Shown: positions 11,401 through 23,309 of the stretch, in pieces
Layout of the letters: the number at the start of each line of letters is the position of its first letter
How positions within the stretch are numbered: the first letter of the stretch is position 1
Assembly (NCBI GenBank): GCA_030220185.1
Contig: JASPKZ010002333.1
Location: 372,001 to 436,000 of the forward strand
Length of the DNA: 64,000 nt
Direction of reading: 5' to 3'
Source: Diploptera punctata
Taxonomy: Eukaryota > Arthropoda > Insecta > Blattodea > Blaberidae
Program-made: the position numbers and the translations under genes
Notes under the pieces: generated by a model
Seen by the model: only the letters and a program-made list of their open reading frames with translations
Told to the model about the DNA's origin: nothing
Database searches by the model: none

Positions 11401-12551
11401 GGATATTCAGGGTCTACACTACCACCAGAGAGTTACTAGTCACCGTCAGAATCGAAGGGAAGGATAGAACCTTTCTCATAGATTCTGGAGCAAGTGTCTC
11501 AATAATCAAACCAGGGATTAGTAACTCAGAAATTTCACCAACCTTAGTGAACGTTTATGATATGTCTGGGAAACGGATAGAGTTAATGGGTACCCAACTA
11601 GTCACTTTCGAGTTAGAGGACAGTACCTATAAAGGGAAATTCCAGGTTTCACATTTATCATGGGAATTTGATGGATTATTTGGCTTAGATATGCTAAATA
11701 ACCTAAAGGCACACATCAATATGGAAGGCCAATACGTGAAGCTAGGAAACAAAATTTATCCCCTACAAGGTCATAACCCTCAGGAGGACTGCACGGTGGA
11801 AAGAGAGAAGGGAGGATCAGGGACGACTGATCACCGTCAATTGGATACCTCGCCTAGCTCTCTCTCGGACCATACCTCAGAGATTAATGGCCGTGGATGG
11901 GAAATCGTGACTCAAGGGAAAATTGAAATTGCCCCCAGGACTATCCAGTGTATTTTAGGACGAATTAAGACCGCTAACGCCAACAGTCTGCCACTGGAAA
12001 TATTAGTAGAGCCTAGGATGGATTTAGGCACGGATAAGGAACAATTATATTTCGGACGAACTCTTACACCTGTCTTTTATATGCACAAAAAGCGTTGCAT
12101 AAAATTAGGGCCCAAATCGAGACCACGAGAACCGCACCGATACTGCTTAATAGAAATAGCGAACACTAGCAACGAACGGAAGGCGATAGGCGCCGGTAAA
12201 ACGATAGGCATCGGAGAATTGATAATAAAGGAAAATTCAGACATTAAGATAAATACAGAAAGGAAAGATATAGGAAATACAGAAACAAAACATGATAAAT
12301 CGAAGGAATCGATAGTACATAACGGCACCCGGGTGACAGTAGGTGGGGTGAGCAAGATACGAACCACGTCACGGGTAATCGGAATAAATCCACCCCCACT
12401 GACGGAGCGAGGGTTTGGTGAGGCCACCTTAGAGGGTGGGTCAGGAAGGGCCAGGGCCACTAGTGGCGGAATACATTATTCGCCATCTATGTCGCTGGCT
12501 CACCTGGCACTAATTGCGAAACAGGAAGCACGGCTAGGGGGGCAGGCATGA
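11328..12551 (+). pseudogene. pro: Protease and linker region of the retrovirus
   Basis: This frame is open from 11328 and overlaps the end of gag by about 70 bases in the minus-one frame, as in many Ty3/gypsy elements that use ribosomal frameshifting. I saw no classic slippery heptamer. The aspartic protease has FLIDSGASVSII (about 11480) and the flap-side GLFGLDML (about 11680). Further on, PRTIQCILGRIK and LPLEILVEPRMD match the beta-barrel domain often found between protease and RT in this family. The frame closes with TGA at 12549, immediately overlapping the next open frame. Confidence 0.75.
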
Positions 12552-12913
12552 CTAGGGCCACCATCGGTATGAAGGGAAACGTCGCTATTCCCATGCCCTT
12601 GAGGCCGCAGCCCAGTCAGGGTTCTGAGACCTCCCCAGGAGTTCAGGATGGCAAGAAAGACGCCACCGGAGTAAAAAGGAAATATCGAATAAGCAAGGAC
12701 AAGCGAAAACGGGCCTACCTTCAGGAGAGATTGGAACAAATAAGAAAAACTAGAGCTGCTAGAAGGGAGACATCCCTAGAGAAAATAGAGAAAATCGGTT
12801 GGAACATAGAACATACAGGTGTAAGGAAGATAGACAAACATAACATAGAGGCATGTGAGGAAAATCCACAAAGACAACGCGATAAGGAAAACCAGGAGGT
12901 AAATCGCGTATAA
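12548..12913 (+). pseudogene. Basic linker segment between protease and RT
   Basis: Open frame overlapping the previous one by four bases (ATGA). It is strongly basic (KRKYRISKDKRKRAYLQERL) with no recognised domain. I take it as part of the pol polyprotein in a third frame, separated by small indels, not as an independent gene. The RT frame opens at about 12886, again overlapping it in the minus-one frame. Confidence 0.5.
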
Positions 12914-15900
12914 TTAATCACTATAGGTCCGGGAGTTGTTCTAGCCAAGAGCGGTTAGGTCATCATACGGAGTATGAAAGAGAAACTGAATACTACGAAC
13001 GAGACTTAGAAAATTTTGAGCAGGTAGATGAGATTAAATCTGAACTCGCTGAGAAAGTGAATCACTTAGACCCGAATGAAAGGGAAAGTATCCTGCCAGT
13101 ATTATTAGACAATGCTGATTTGTTTTTGTATGAAAAAGGAGGTGTGTTACCTTGTACTGACATGGGATACCATGAGATAAATACAGGCAATGCCCTACCT
13201 ATCAGGAAAAACCCATATCCAGTCCCCTACGCTCTAAGGGACGAATTAAAAAAGAAATTAGATACCTTGGAAGACCAGGGGGTAATCACTCCGGCAGTTA
13301 CGCAATGGACTGCTCCGGTGTTATTAGTGAAGAAAAAGCAACTAAACCCAGATGGGACACCCAAAATGCGTTTAGTTGCCGACTATCGGGCTTTAAATAA
13401 TGTCACACTGCTTCCAAATTATCCGATACCTGACCTGAGAACAAACCTTGCCATGCTATCAGGAAAGATGTATTTCACTATCCTAGATGTTGAGAGTGCT
13501 TATTATAACATTCCCATTAAACCTGAGGATAGCGAAAAAACTGGGATAATCACTCCATTCGGGACTTATAAGTTTAACCGACTGTCTCAAGGCCTATGCG
13601 GAGCACCCATGACATGGAGTCGAATACTTGACAAAGTGCTCATGGGAATGGGAGACTTAAAGCCCCTAGTATATTTAGACGACATACTCATAGCCTCCCA
13701 GTCAGCGGAAACACACGTCCTTCAATTAACTAAAGTATTTGAGAGGATACGCGCAGCAAAATTTAAATTAAGCCGTGACAAGTGTGAGTTCGCGAAATCA
13801 GAAGTCGCCTACTTGGGACATATTGTAGGAAGAGAGGGCATACGACCAAACCCTGACAAAATAAAAAGTATAGAAAATTTTCCTAGACCAAAGACCGTGA
13901 AAGGAATTAGAGCTTTTTTAGGCTTTGTAGGCTTTTATAGAACTTTCATTCCGGATTTCGCCCACACTAGCGTGCCACTAACGGAGCTAACTCGAAAGAA
14001 CATGAGGTTCGTGTGGGGTGAACGACAGCAATCAGCTTTCGATTCCCTCCGCACTGCCTTAATGACTCACGAGATCCTACATCATCCCGACTTCAATAAG
14101 ACGTTCTTCCTTAGCACGGATGCGTCAGATATGGCGATTAGTGGTATTCTTTGGCAACAGGAAGGAGACGCCGAGCGACCCATAAGTTTCTGGAGTAGGG
14201 TTCTAAACCCGGCAGAAAGAAACTATACTACCACCCATAAGCAGCTAGCCGCAGTCGTGTACGGAATCAGGGCACACAGATGCTATTTATATGGTGTCCG
14301 ATTCACTGTAGTGACTGATCACAATGCGCTAGTCTGGTTAAAAGTAACACGTGACCATGGGTCCAGTAGATTAACCAGATGGGCTACCGCTCTAAGCGAC
14401 TATGACTTCAACATAGTACATAAGCCCGGGAGACTGCACACGAACGCAGATGTATTATCCCGATACGTGGGTCTAATTCAGACAGGCGAGGCGGACCTAT
14501 CTCTAACTAGGGAGAATATTAAAGCCCATCAGGCTGCCGATTTCTTTTGCAATGCGGAAATCGAGAAGGTCCAGAAAGGAAAACCTAGTAAGCTCCTCCT
14601 GGATGACGAGGGTCTGGCCTATTGGCATGATAAGGACTCACATCTTCTAGTCATCCCGAAAACGCTAGTCGAGTCTACACTCAGCACTCACCATGACCTC
14701 GTGACGTCAGGACACCAGGGCGAAAATCGAACCCTGGCCCTCCTAAAAGAGAAGTACTATTGGGATGGAATGTCCAAGGACGTGAAGGAGTACATAAATA
14801 AATGCAGGTCATGTGCCATTATGAAACGTGGAGACTTGGCACCAGCGCCCCTAGGGGATTTGCCGGAGGCTAACTACCCATTTCATATAACATCCATTGA
14901 TTTATGTGGGCCATATCCGACCACGCCTCGAGGAAATAGATACCTCCTCACCTACATCTGCCATTTTACTAGATGGCCGGAGGCAATTCCGATACCGTCA
15001 CAAGACGCCGAGACAGTGGCGCACGCACTTATGACTCATGTTTTTACACGTTTCGGGTGTCCTAAGATTCTGACGTCAGATAGAGGGACACAATTTCTAT
15101 CAGACTTGTTTAAACAGATGAGTAAGATGCTAGGGATAAAAAGGATTTTATCCACCGCCTATCATCCAATGTCCCAAGGAAGAATCGAGCGTTTCCATCA
15201 CGGTATGAATCAGACTATGAGTCACTACGTAAATAAAAAACAGTCTGATTGGGATCAGTATATAGACTATAGCTTAATGGCGGCGCGAAGTTTCCCACAC
15301 TCTGTCACTGGCTATTCACCACATTTTTTGTTATTTGGACGCGAGATGACCGCCCCCACGATAGATGATCTAACCGCAAGAATTAGACAAAACAGGAATC
15401 CAGCACCCTACACGGCCGACTGGCACGTGGTAGAGTTGGCAAAAGCCTTAAAGGACGCCCACGCGACGGTAAGGAAAAAGAACCAAGAAGGGCGAGAAAG
15501 ACAAAACAAATACTACAATCGAGGAAAAAGATTACGGGAATTCGAAGTAGGTTCCTGGATACTGTTGAAAAACATGACGATATGATCCAAGGGTTGTAAA
15601 CAGTTCTCCCCTCAGTACTCAGGGCCCTATCAAATAACACGTCGAATGAGTGACTTTAATTATGTAATATCGAAAGAGGACCAGACTGAGATGACAGTAA
15701 ACGTAAATCGCATGAAGAAATTACACTACGACCCTACGACCCCACCTTCGAATCCCCCCACTCCCAACCTAGCAGTTGAGGCAAAATCCCACAGAAAACC
15801 ACTCCCGACACTTCCCCCACCAACGGAACCCAATCACCCATTCTCACAAACAGATGGAGGCGACGTGGACTCAGAGTCCTCCGAGATCGACATCCCCGAT

Positions 15901-16245
15901 CCCAAAGACCCTACTTGGGAACCCAACCGACCCATATCTACAGTCCCTATACCTTATAGACCCTTGGCTCCACAAGTGACAATTCCACCAGAGGGCGTAG
16001 AGGGAAAGTTGACCGGAACGTTAGACTCAGAGGACGAACCATTCCTAGGGTTTGACCTTAAGCCCCAAGAAACAGAAGCTGATAAATACCCCCAGGGTAG
16101 ATACTCATTAAGACAACGGCCCGTGCGAAGACCAGCCCGACTGAGCCCACCTCCTTTTTCTTACAGTGGTGAGCCTATTGGCCGCGATGGTGAGCCTCCT
16201 GATCACACCAGGAGCGGGGCAGGAACACGGACCACCCCTGGATAA
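12886..16245 (+). pseudogene. pol: Errantivirus-like pol: RT, RNase H, integrase; one in-frame stop
   Basis: This is the enzyme polyprotein. The RT runs from KNPYPVPYAL through the first Asp (TILDVESAYYNI) to YLDDILIAS (about 13672). RNase H has FLSTDASDMAISGIL (about 14110) and TDHNALVWL (about 14318). The integrase has the HHCC finger (H-H about 14690, CRSCAIM about 14806), the catalytic Asp in SIDLCGPYP (about 14895), the second in TSDRGTQFL (about 15075) and the Glu in SQGRIERFHH (about 15175). One TGA at 15583 interrupts the frame. Reading continues unchanged after it into the GPY/F-type module (QYSGPYQITRR) and a proline-rich tail ending at 16245. All catalytic residues are present. The end overlaps env. 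Confidence 0.9.
16150..16166 (+). promoter_or_regulatory. Probable env splice acceptor
   Basis: CCTCCTTTTTCTTACAG is a strong pyrimidine tract plus CAG, located 21 bases before the first env ATG and inside the end of pol. Gypsy-type errantiviruses express env from a spliced RNA, so the position fits. The donor was not located. Confidence 0.6.
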
Positions 16246-17935
16246 AGGAATAGTCTTCCTGTATGAAAAGGACATATTGATATCGGGCAGCTTCTGGAAC
16301 ATAGTTTTCTCACTCGACGTGCAGCACTACCAGTAATTTAGCACCCGAGTTGAAGTACAACTGCGGAATATTGTGACCTCAAAAACTATTTTACAAAAGA
16401 TAGGGAACATTACCTTACCAGAGGTGCGACAAATGTCGGTTGCGTTGACCTCTGTTCGAGAACGGATAGCGACCCTAAATCACCTCCTGGCCCCCAGTAG
16501 GGAGAGACGAGGACTGTTAGACATAGGCGGGAAAATACTAAATTTCCTGTTTGGAGTAGCCACAGACGAGGACCTAACCTCAGTGCATGACGTGGTGGAG
16601 AAACTAAGAGAGGATGACAAAATGTTAATACATAGTTCAAATGACCAGATTTCTTACCTACAGGACTTAGACCAGAGAGTGAAAAATAACACCGAGATTA
16701 TAGCCGGCTTATTGGACGCTGTAGACCAGATATATTTAGGGAATGTGGAATTTCAACAATCTATGAACACCCGTTCACAACAAATTGCTCGGGACCTATC
16801 TCAATACGAAGAAGTGAGTACTGAATTGCGAGAGCTGGAGTTCCTAGCCATGCAATTACAGCAGGACATACTGCGGATACAGGAAGGATTAGATGTAGTG
16901 GCCACCGGACGGCTGGCCCCTGCATTGATTTCCCCTAACAAGTTGTGCGAAGTGTTAAAGCAAATATCTCCTATGGTGCCGGAGGGTACGTCTCTGTTAA
17001 TTGAACCCACCCATGAGAATATGCATTTATATTACGATGCGATAGTAACTCGTGCTTACGCCACGACGACTGATATACAGATTGTTGCCCGAATGCCCTT
17101 GATAGGCACTGACCTGTTAATGAACCTGTATGCGGCACACCCCCTACCAGTGTATCAAGACTCCTTAGAAAGTTTTATACAATTGGAGGGAGAGTCGAAA
17201 TATATTGCGGTCTCTTCTACTAACCAGTTTTATGCCCTGTTGGATCACCCTACAATTGGGTCCTGCCACCGCGGAATAATCACTATTTGTTCGGTTTCAC
17301 AACCATTATACCACCAACATTACCCATCGTGTTTGAGCGTCCTTTATTACAATAAGGTAGGGGAAGCTCATAGACTGTGTAACAAAATCATTTTACCGAA
17401 GGACTTTCCTCCAGTTTGGATCCAGCATCCAAAGCAGAATAGCTGGATTTATTCTGTAAACAAACCAACTAAGATAACTACTAGTTGCCCATCTTCCGAG
17501 GGCTCAATAAAAATCTCTAGAGTTATAGAACACACGGGGATTTTCCAACAAGAGTCCGAGTGTCGGATTTACACAGAGGATTTCGCCCTAATTCCAAGAA
17601 CCTTGCGGCGGACCAAAGTAGTATTATCTCAACTACATTACCTTGTACCCGAGCTACCCACACTCCTTTCGGAAGACCAAGAAACTATACTGAATACCTC
17701 ACAATCAGAGATTCCTAGTGTATTGCGTAAGCTGCACAAACAATTGCAAACCATATCCACGACTCAGAATGGCAGGCCAAACTTACAGCATTTAATAAGT
17801 CACCTCGAAGGTGCCGAAAAGCAAAAGGAAACCCAGATTTGGTTATGGGTAATTTCCAGCATTTTGATCACCGTGATTCTAATCATGCTTGTGACCCATC
17901 CATGGTGCAAGTTCATACGACAAATGTTGGTCTAG
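16187..17935 (+). pseudogene. env: F-type envelope glycoprotein (env) with one in-frame stop
   Basis: This is a membrane fusion protein of the baculovirus F / errantivirus env family (Baculo_F). The N-terminal part is hydrophobic (VVSLLAAMVSLLI), a signal peptide that could take its first residues from an upstream exon. An in-frame TAA at 16334 interrupts the short F2 subunit. The frame then continues without break to 17935. A furin-type site RERR is followed by the fusion-peptide pattern GLLDIGG...LFG (about 16505-16555). A long helical region with heptad character follows, then a cysteine-bearing ectodomain, and a membrane anchor (WLWVISSILITVILIMLV) close to the C terminus with a short basic tail. 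Only the stop disables it. The reading is otherwise clean over 520 codons. Confidence 0.9.
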
Positions 17936-18905
17936 AGTTAACAGAGGTCATGCCCCAGCACGTCTCCCCGCACCTAGGATATCCATCTTACTGCCCCCAG
18001 CGCCATTAAACAGTCGCCCCCCAGTAGCTATTACTGAACTAGCCACAGGCAATGCCAGTGGAACTAATGAGGGAACCGATGAGGAAGCACACGTAACACT
18101 ATTACCAGAGACAAATAGGGCTTACCTGTATCCGGCCCACACTCTAAATAGTTGGAGACAACACTCCAAATAATCAAAACCTCGATGAGAATAAGTAGAG
18201 ACAAAACATCAGACATACATAAATAAATGCACTAATACTGAAAACAAAATCACTCAATTTAAAACTAATTAAGGAAACATGGGAAATAATAAGGCTAGAC
18301 TGCACAACAATCACAAAATAACAAGGGAAACTATCGTCATGAACAGACGAATAAATTTACGATTTTTTGTTTAATAACTATCATGCTCATGGAATTTCTG
18401 GACCCTACAAATTAGCTTAAAATAAACTAAGTAGCAGAGGTAAATTTTATGAAAATATGGTTAGGTAAGCAGAGGAAACACGATATGAATGGAGATAAAG
18501 TTTAAGATAATATGGTTAGGTAAGCAGAGGGAAAATTATATGAAGAGAGATAAATTTTATGAACATATGGTTAGGGGATTAGAAGTGAACCCTATGCTAT
18601 GGCAGGTATGGATTTAAACAGGGAGAGAAACAGGGTGAACACAACATAAGGGGAAACAAAAGGAAATTAAAAGCATAGACCACACACATGTCAAAATAAA
18701 AGGGACTTGAAAAAGAGTGTTAAACTCAGGTCCCCTGGAAGGAAGGCGACCGAACGTCAGGTTGAGAATAACTTAGATAGAATTTTTTCTTTGATTCACA
18801 TAATTTAGTTAACACCCCATATGATATGGAGTTTGCTATTAGTACTGACGAGCGTATTATAGTATGGCTCTGTTATAAAATGAGACGTGTTCCCTTTTAC
18901 TCAAT
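17936..18905 (+). other. 3' region after env
   Basis: No gene. It holds three loose copies of a roughly 60-bp unit (18439-18570, 'gataaattttatgaa.atatggttagg'). A purine-rich stretch at 18620-18660 could be a decayed polypurine tract, but I cannot place the 3' LTR start. Confidence 0.4.
18439..18570. repeat. Short tandem repeat, about 60-bp unit
   Basis: The block 'atatggttaggtaagcagagg' or its variant occurs at about 18457, 18511 and 18565, each preceded by a 'taaa(g)ttt' stretch. Confidence 0.7.
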
Positions 18906-19330
18906 GTTAATAAAAAAAATCGTAAATCATAAAGCTAATCAGGGATTAGAAATTGAAACATCCCAGAAATAAACAACCTGACGGGCGATCACCTTTGGAC
19001 ACTAGGTAATAAGATCGAATTATGCTACTAAACTGATCGAGGGTTAGGATAACTACAAAATGTAAATAAATCTAGGGCTGCTCATCTACAACATAAGCGA
19101 CCTATTTGTAAGCTGGTACTGACAACTTCCAGTAAAATAATTCCCAAAGGAAATCACACCCGAGTAGAATATCATGTCCAAGTAATGCTTGCTATAATTC
19201 ACCTGGAACTAAATCGCATTTATACTAAAGGAATTAAATGGGTTTCAATATTACCCATAAGCTTTAACGGTCCACCCAATCTCTAAAAACATATACGAGA
19301 GTTTCAGCTGCCACCACCAGCATCACTCCC
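18906..19330. repeat. Long direct repeat, right copy
   Basis: Right-hand partner of 6524-6948, 12,382 bp away. It stops sharply at 19330 (after 'accaccagcatcactcc'), where inverted sequence from 8785-9035 begins. The left copy instead continues with unrelated sequence. Confidence 0.85.
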
Positions 19331-19575
19331 ACCTGAGCTGTTGGGTTGTGATGCAACTCCCAGATCGTTTAATATTTCATTAATTTTTTCCATCTTTTTT
19401 ATCTCTTAAAGCCCTTTTCCTAACTCCGATTATGGTTTTTATTTAGAGTTTCCAACGTTGATTATTTTTCCTCTATCGTCCGGTATAAAACATAAGTATA
19501 TATCGCCTCTGCTTCCATCTGTTTTGCCATTTTTTATGATATCTGCAGTTAGGCCCTTTTGTATTTATAATAGTC
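19331..19575 (-). repeat. Inverted copy of 8785-9035
   Basis: The complement of 8785-9035 with few differences. Read on the minus strand it follows directly after the hAT transposase tail at 19576-19757, so it is probably the 3' end of that element. Confidence 0.8.
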
Positions 19576-19757
19576 CAAATACTTTGCATCATAGAAAACA
19601 CTCTTTCTACACGAGCAGAAGTACCTGGAAGACAGTAAATAAATTCAAAGATTCTCTCAAAATTCATTATGTTTGTACCACTTGCTTTCAGTTTTTTGAA
19701 AGTTAAACCCACAGACTTTACACCCTTAAATTTTGTGTCCTCGCCATTTTCTTTCAT
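19576..19757 (-). pseudogene. hAT transposase C-terminal fragment
   Basis: The fragment contains LPGTSARVERVFSMMQSIWT, the hAT dimerisation motif (the usual form is 'P.S.A..ERVFS'). The rest of the transposase is missing, and an ATG at 19757 only starts the open part. hAT proteins of this type occur as transposons and as ZBED-like host genes. The fragment length and setting favour a transposon relic. On its 3' side it runs into the repeat shared with 8785-9035. Confidence 0.75.
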
Positions 19758-19914
19758 TTTCTTAAGTACAAGATCAACAAGATTACTGTTTTAATATGCA
19801 CTAAAAATGACAATTGACAAATAAATTGTATGGTAAAAAGTTTACTCATGGAAAAACGAAAAGTGGAGCAATAGCAGTTAATGTGATAGCCTCATTTCTG
19901 AATAAGAATGACAA
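19758..19914. other. Non-coding AT-rich spacer
   Basis: Nothing recognisable here. Confidence 0.4.
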
Positions 19915-20282
19915 ATAAATAAATATATATATATATATTTATTTATGAGCTAATACCCGGTGTGCATTGCTATGCCTAAATAAATTAAATATTAAAGGTT
20001 AATTAAATTGTATGGCATACACTGAGATGAACCAAACATGGCGGTTGCTAGTCAGTTTTTAATTTCAGATTTCTGGTAAACCTCCACTTCTAATTGTTGG
20101 ATTTCGCTCATTTTTTTATAATACCAACCTCGGTTTATTTTAATTACTAATAACTTTTATAAATGCTAAATTAATTTTTTTATTATTTGAGAAACAAAGA
20201 AACTACACTGCCTTCGAAGAGCGATAAAACACGTACCTGTACTACAGAAATTATGAATTCTTGTTGTATTTTAATTCCCTGT

Positions 20283-21176
20283 TCTACTATTTAATTTTGT
20301 TCTAGAGCATGCCATCAAATCTTTAGAGAATGAAGAAGGCCTATAACTCAATGGCATTAACAAGCTGTTACTTTATGCTGATGATGTAGTACTATTGGGC
20401 GATAATGAGGAGATACTAAAGGCCAACACGCACACACTATTGAGTAACACTAAGAAATTGGGACTGGAAATAAATATCAGTAAAACTAAATATATGTTCA
20501 CACATAGAAATACATTATATAATGGAAATGGACAGCTAATGACAAAAGAGGGAAATTTTGAGGAAGTGGCTGAATTCAAATACCTAGGAACAATAATCAC
20601 AAATAGGAATGGGATGCACAAAGAAATTAAACATAGGCTCAATTCTGGAAATGCGTGCTATTATGCATTACAGAAACTCTTGACGTCCCAACTCCTTTCA
20701 AAAAACATTAAACTGAAAATATATAAAACTATTATTCTACCAGTTATATTATATGGATGCGAAACATGGACTCTTACTTTAAGGGAGGAAAGGAGATCAC
20801 GAGTTTTTGAGAATAAAGTTCTTAGGAAATATTTTGGACCAAAGAGAGGTGAACAGACAGGTGAATGGAGAAGACATAACTGAGAACTACATGGTCTTTA
20901 TAGGAAGCCAGATATAATAAGAACAGTTAAGTCTTGTAGACATGTGGCATGAATGGGGAATGAAAGACGAGCATGGAAGCTTCTTGTAGGAAAACCATAG
21001 GGAAAATGCCCAGTTGGTAGACCAAGAATGAGGTGGGAGAATAACATCTTTGATTTCAGGGAAGTAGATTATACAAGAAATGATTGGAAAACATTAGTTC
21101 AGGATAGGGATGTATGGAGAACTTATGTCCATGCGGTCATGAACCTAAGGGTTCAATAGTGCCATTGAGTAAGTAA
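20283..21176 (+). mobile_element. 5'-truncated LINE with 17-bp target duplication
   Basis: GTATTTTAATTCCCTGT precedes it at 20266-20282 and recurs at 21177-21193. The body codes for the RT palm with LLYADDVVLLG (about 20366) and the thumb/C-terminal region (KYLGTIITNRN, LKIYKTIILPVILYGCETW), then CPVGRPRMRWENN in a broken frame. The 3' end is (AAGT)n. The same family occurs at 32445-32870 on the other strand. Confidence 0.9.
20340..21165 (+). pseudogene. LINE reverse transcriptase C-terminal half
   Basis: Open for 162 codons (20395-20883) and then broken by stops at 20881, 20951 and 20998. It contains the YADD catalytic box and the usual RT thumb. The N-terminal endonuclease and fingers are missing because of 5' truncation at insertion. 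It is a dead-on-arrival copy. Confidence 0.85.
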
Positions 21177-21369
21177 GTATTTTAATTCCCTGTAAGCAGA
21201 GGATCAAATTTATAATTGTTTTATTTATTTTTAAATATGTTCCATCTTGAAGATGCCCTCCGCAGTTGAGGGCGAAACGTCTGGTATCAACACCAACTAT
21301 GGACCACGGCCACAGAACCCGGAATCACTCAACATTATGTTCCATCTTCTTATACATATGATTCTTCTG

Positions 21370-21905
21370 TATGTGTGTATGTCACTCACCTCCTCCTAAA
21401 CGACTGGATCAATTTTGATGATATTTTTTGTGTGTGTTTGAGTGGGTCCCTCGATGGTTTTGATTCACAATTGGCCCCTAGATGTAGATCACACGAAGTG
21501 TAAATTTAAAAATCGCTCTAGCGGTCACAATTTTTGCACAATGAAACTCAGTATATCATATTAAAATAAAACATGGTAGATTTTTTTTTTAAATTAGTGA
21601 AATCTGACAATTAGAAGTTGAGGTTTACCTGAAATCCGTAATTAATAACTGCCTGATCGATTGGACCGATTTTGATTAATTTTTTTCTGTGTGTTTGAGT
21701 GTGTCCCTGGATGTTTTAAATTCACAATTGGACCGTCTATAACCGTTAGATGTAAGACTTCACCTGAAGTGAAAATTTAAAAATTGCTCTAGAGGTCACA
21801 ATTTTCGATGTTTCTCATCGAAACTAAGTATATCCTATTAAAATAAACCGAAGTTGGTATTATCAAAAAATGAGCGAAGTCTGACAATTACAAGTGGAGG
21901 TTTAC
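21370..21905. repeat. Tandem duplication, about 260-bp unit
   Basis: Two successive copies share 'gatcaattttgatgatattttttgtgtgtgtttgagtg'-like starts, 'tcacaattgg', 'aaaaattgctctag.ggtcacaatttt' and 'ggtttacctgaaatcc'. The second copy ends in the inverted end at 21840-22046. Confidence 0.8.
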
Positions 21906-22050
21906 CTGAAATCCAAAATTAAAAACCGACATAGCAACCACCCTGTTTGGTTCGTCTCAGCGTATACCATGCAATTTAATTAACGTTTAATATTTCATTT
22001 ATTTAGGCGTAGCAACGCACACTGGGTATTAGCTATTATATATATATTTG

Positions 22051-22622
22051 TCATTGCCATTTTTGGTGCATATTACAATTTTTTTTTCTTCCAAAATTAT
22101 TTTCATGAGAGAAACCTCAATAGTTTAATTCCATAATTAATTTATCTGAAACTGAATTAGAGTATATTACTGTTGATGGATTTGCCTGGATTCATGCTGT
22201 GGCGAACTGATGACTCTTATGTCCTCGGAATCAAAAACCAAATAGTTAACTTGCCCGTGGTTCTGAAAACAACAACACATGGTTAAATATGCAAAATAAC
22301 ATTATGACGTTCTTATTCATGAAGAATGAGTCATTTTTTATATTTCATGTCATAGTTTGTTTTCTTAAACAATTTAAGAAAATTACTTCTCCTGAAATAC
22401 ATAAAAAAAAGTTTCAAGAAATTACATTGGTACCGATAAATAAATTTAGTATTATAATGATAATAGAATAAATGCGCACAAGTTGTGCAGAAAATATATG
22501 TTACATAAGTTTTGTCATTAATTTGATTCACATAGCTTGTTATTTGCAGAATTCTACCAGGGATTCCCCTCGTTTTTTGCAGGAGGTTACATGGTAACGG
22601 CCACATGGTTGCTCGCACAGTT

Positions 22623-22665
<43 letters not shown>

Positions 22666-23244
22666 TTGTCATTGCCTTTTTCGGTGCATATTACAATTTT
22701 TTTTTCTTCCAAAATTATTTTCATGAGAAAAACCTCAATAGTTTAATTCCATAATTGATTTATCTGAAACTGAATTAGAGTATATTACTGTTGATGGATT
22801 TACCTGGATTCATGCTGTGGCGAACTGATGACTCTTATGTCCTCGGCATCAAAAACCAAATAGTTAACTTGCCCGTGGTTCTGAAAACAACAACACATGG
22901 TTTAATATGCAAAATAACATTATGACGTTCTTATTCATGAAGAATGAGTCATTTTTTATATTTCATGTCATAGTTTGTTTTCTTAAACAATTTAAGAAAA
23001 TTACTTATCCTGAAATACATAAAAAAAGTTTCAAGAAATTCAATATTACATTGGTACCGATAAATAAATTTAGTATTATAATGATAATAGAATAAATGCG
23101 CACAAGTTGTGCAGAAAATATATGTTACATAATTTTTGTCATTAATTTGATTCAGCTTGTTATTTGCAGAATTCTACCAGGGATTCCCCTCGTTTTTTGC
23201 AGGAGGTTACATGGTAACAGTCACATGGTTGCTTGCACAGTTCT

Positions 23245-23309
<65 letters not shown>

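Larger units (their letters stand above)
9746..18905 (+). mobile_element. Endogenous errantivirus-like retrovirus (Ty3/gypsy with env)
   Basis: The order gag - protease - RT - RNase H - integrase - env is complete and collinear, with an envelope of the baculovirus F type, as in insect errantiviruses (Metaviridae). The coding part spans 10190-17935. The outer limits are uncertain, because no pair of complete LTRs could be drawn. The direct repeats at 6524-6948 and 18906-19330 may be their remnants. Damage is light: one in-frame stop in pol, one in env, and four changes of frame, of which one may be programmed. Confidence 0.85.
19915..22046. mobile_element. Element with long inverted ends, carrying a LINE insertion
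   Basis: The first 225 bp (19915-20140) are the inverted complement of 21840-22046. Both contain 'agctaatacccggtgtgcattgc' and 'ggtttacc.gaaatc' type blocks. Between them lie a LINE (20283-21176) and a tandem duplication (21370-21905). I cannot name the family; no transposase is present. Confidence 0.6.

Noticed and set aside
22626..23305. CRISPR-like array
   Set aside because: The repeats are 618-640-bp units and CA/TA microsatellites with no spacer pattern, in eukaryotic DNA.
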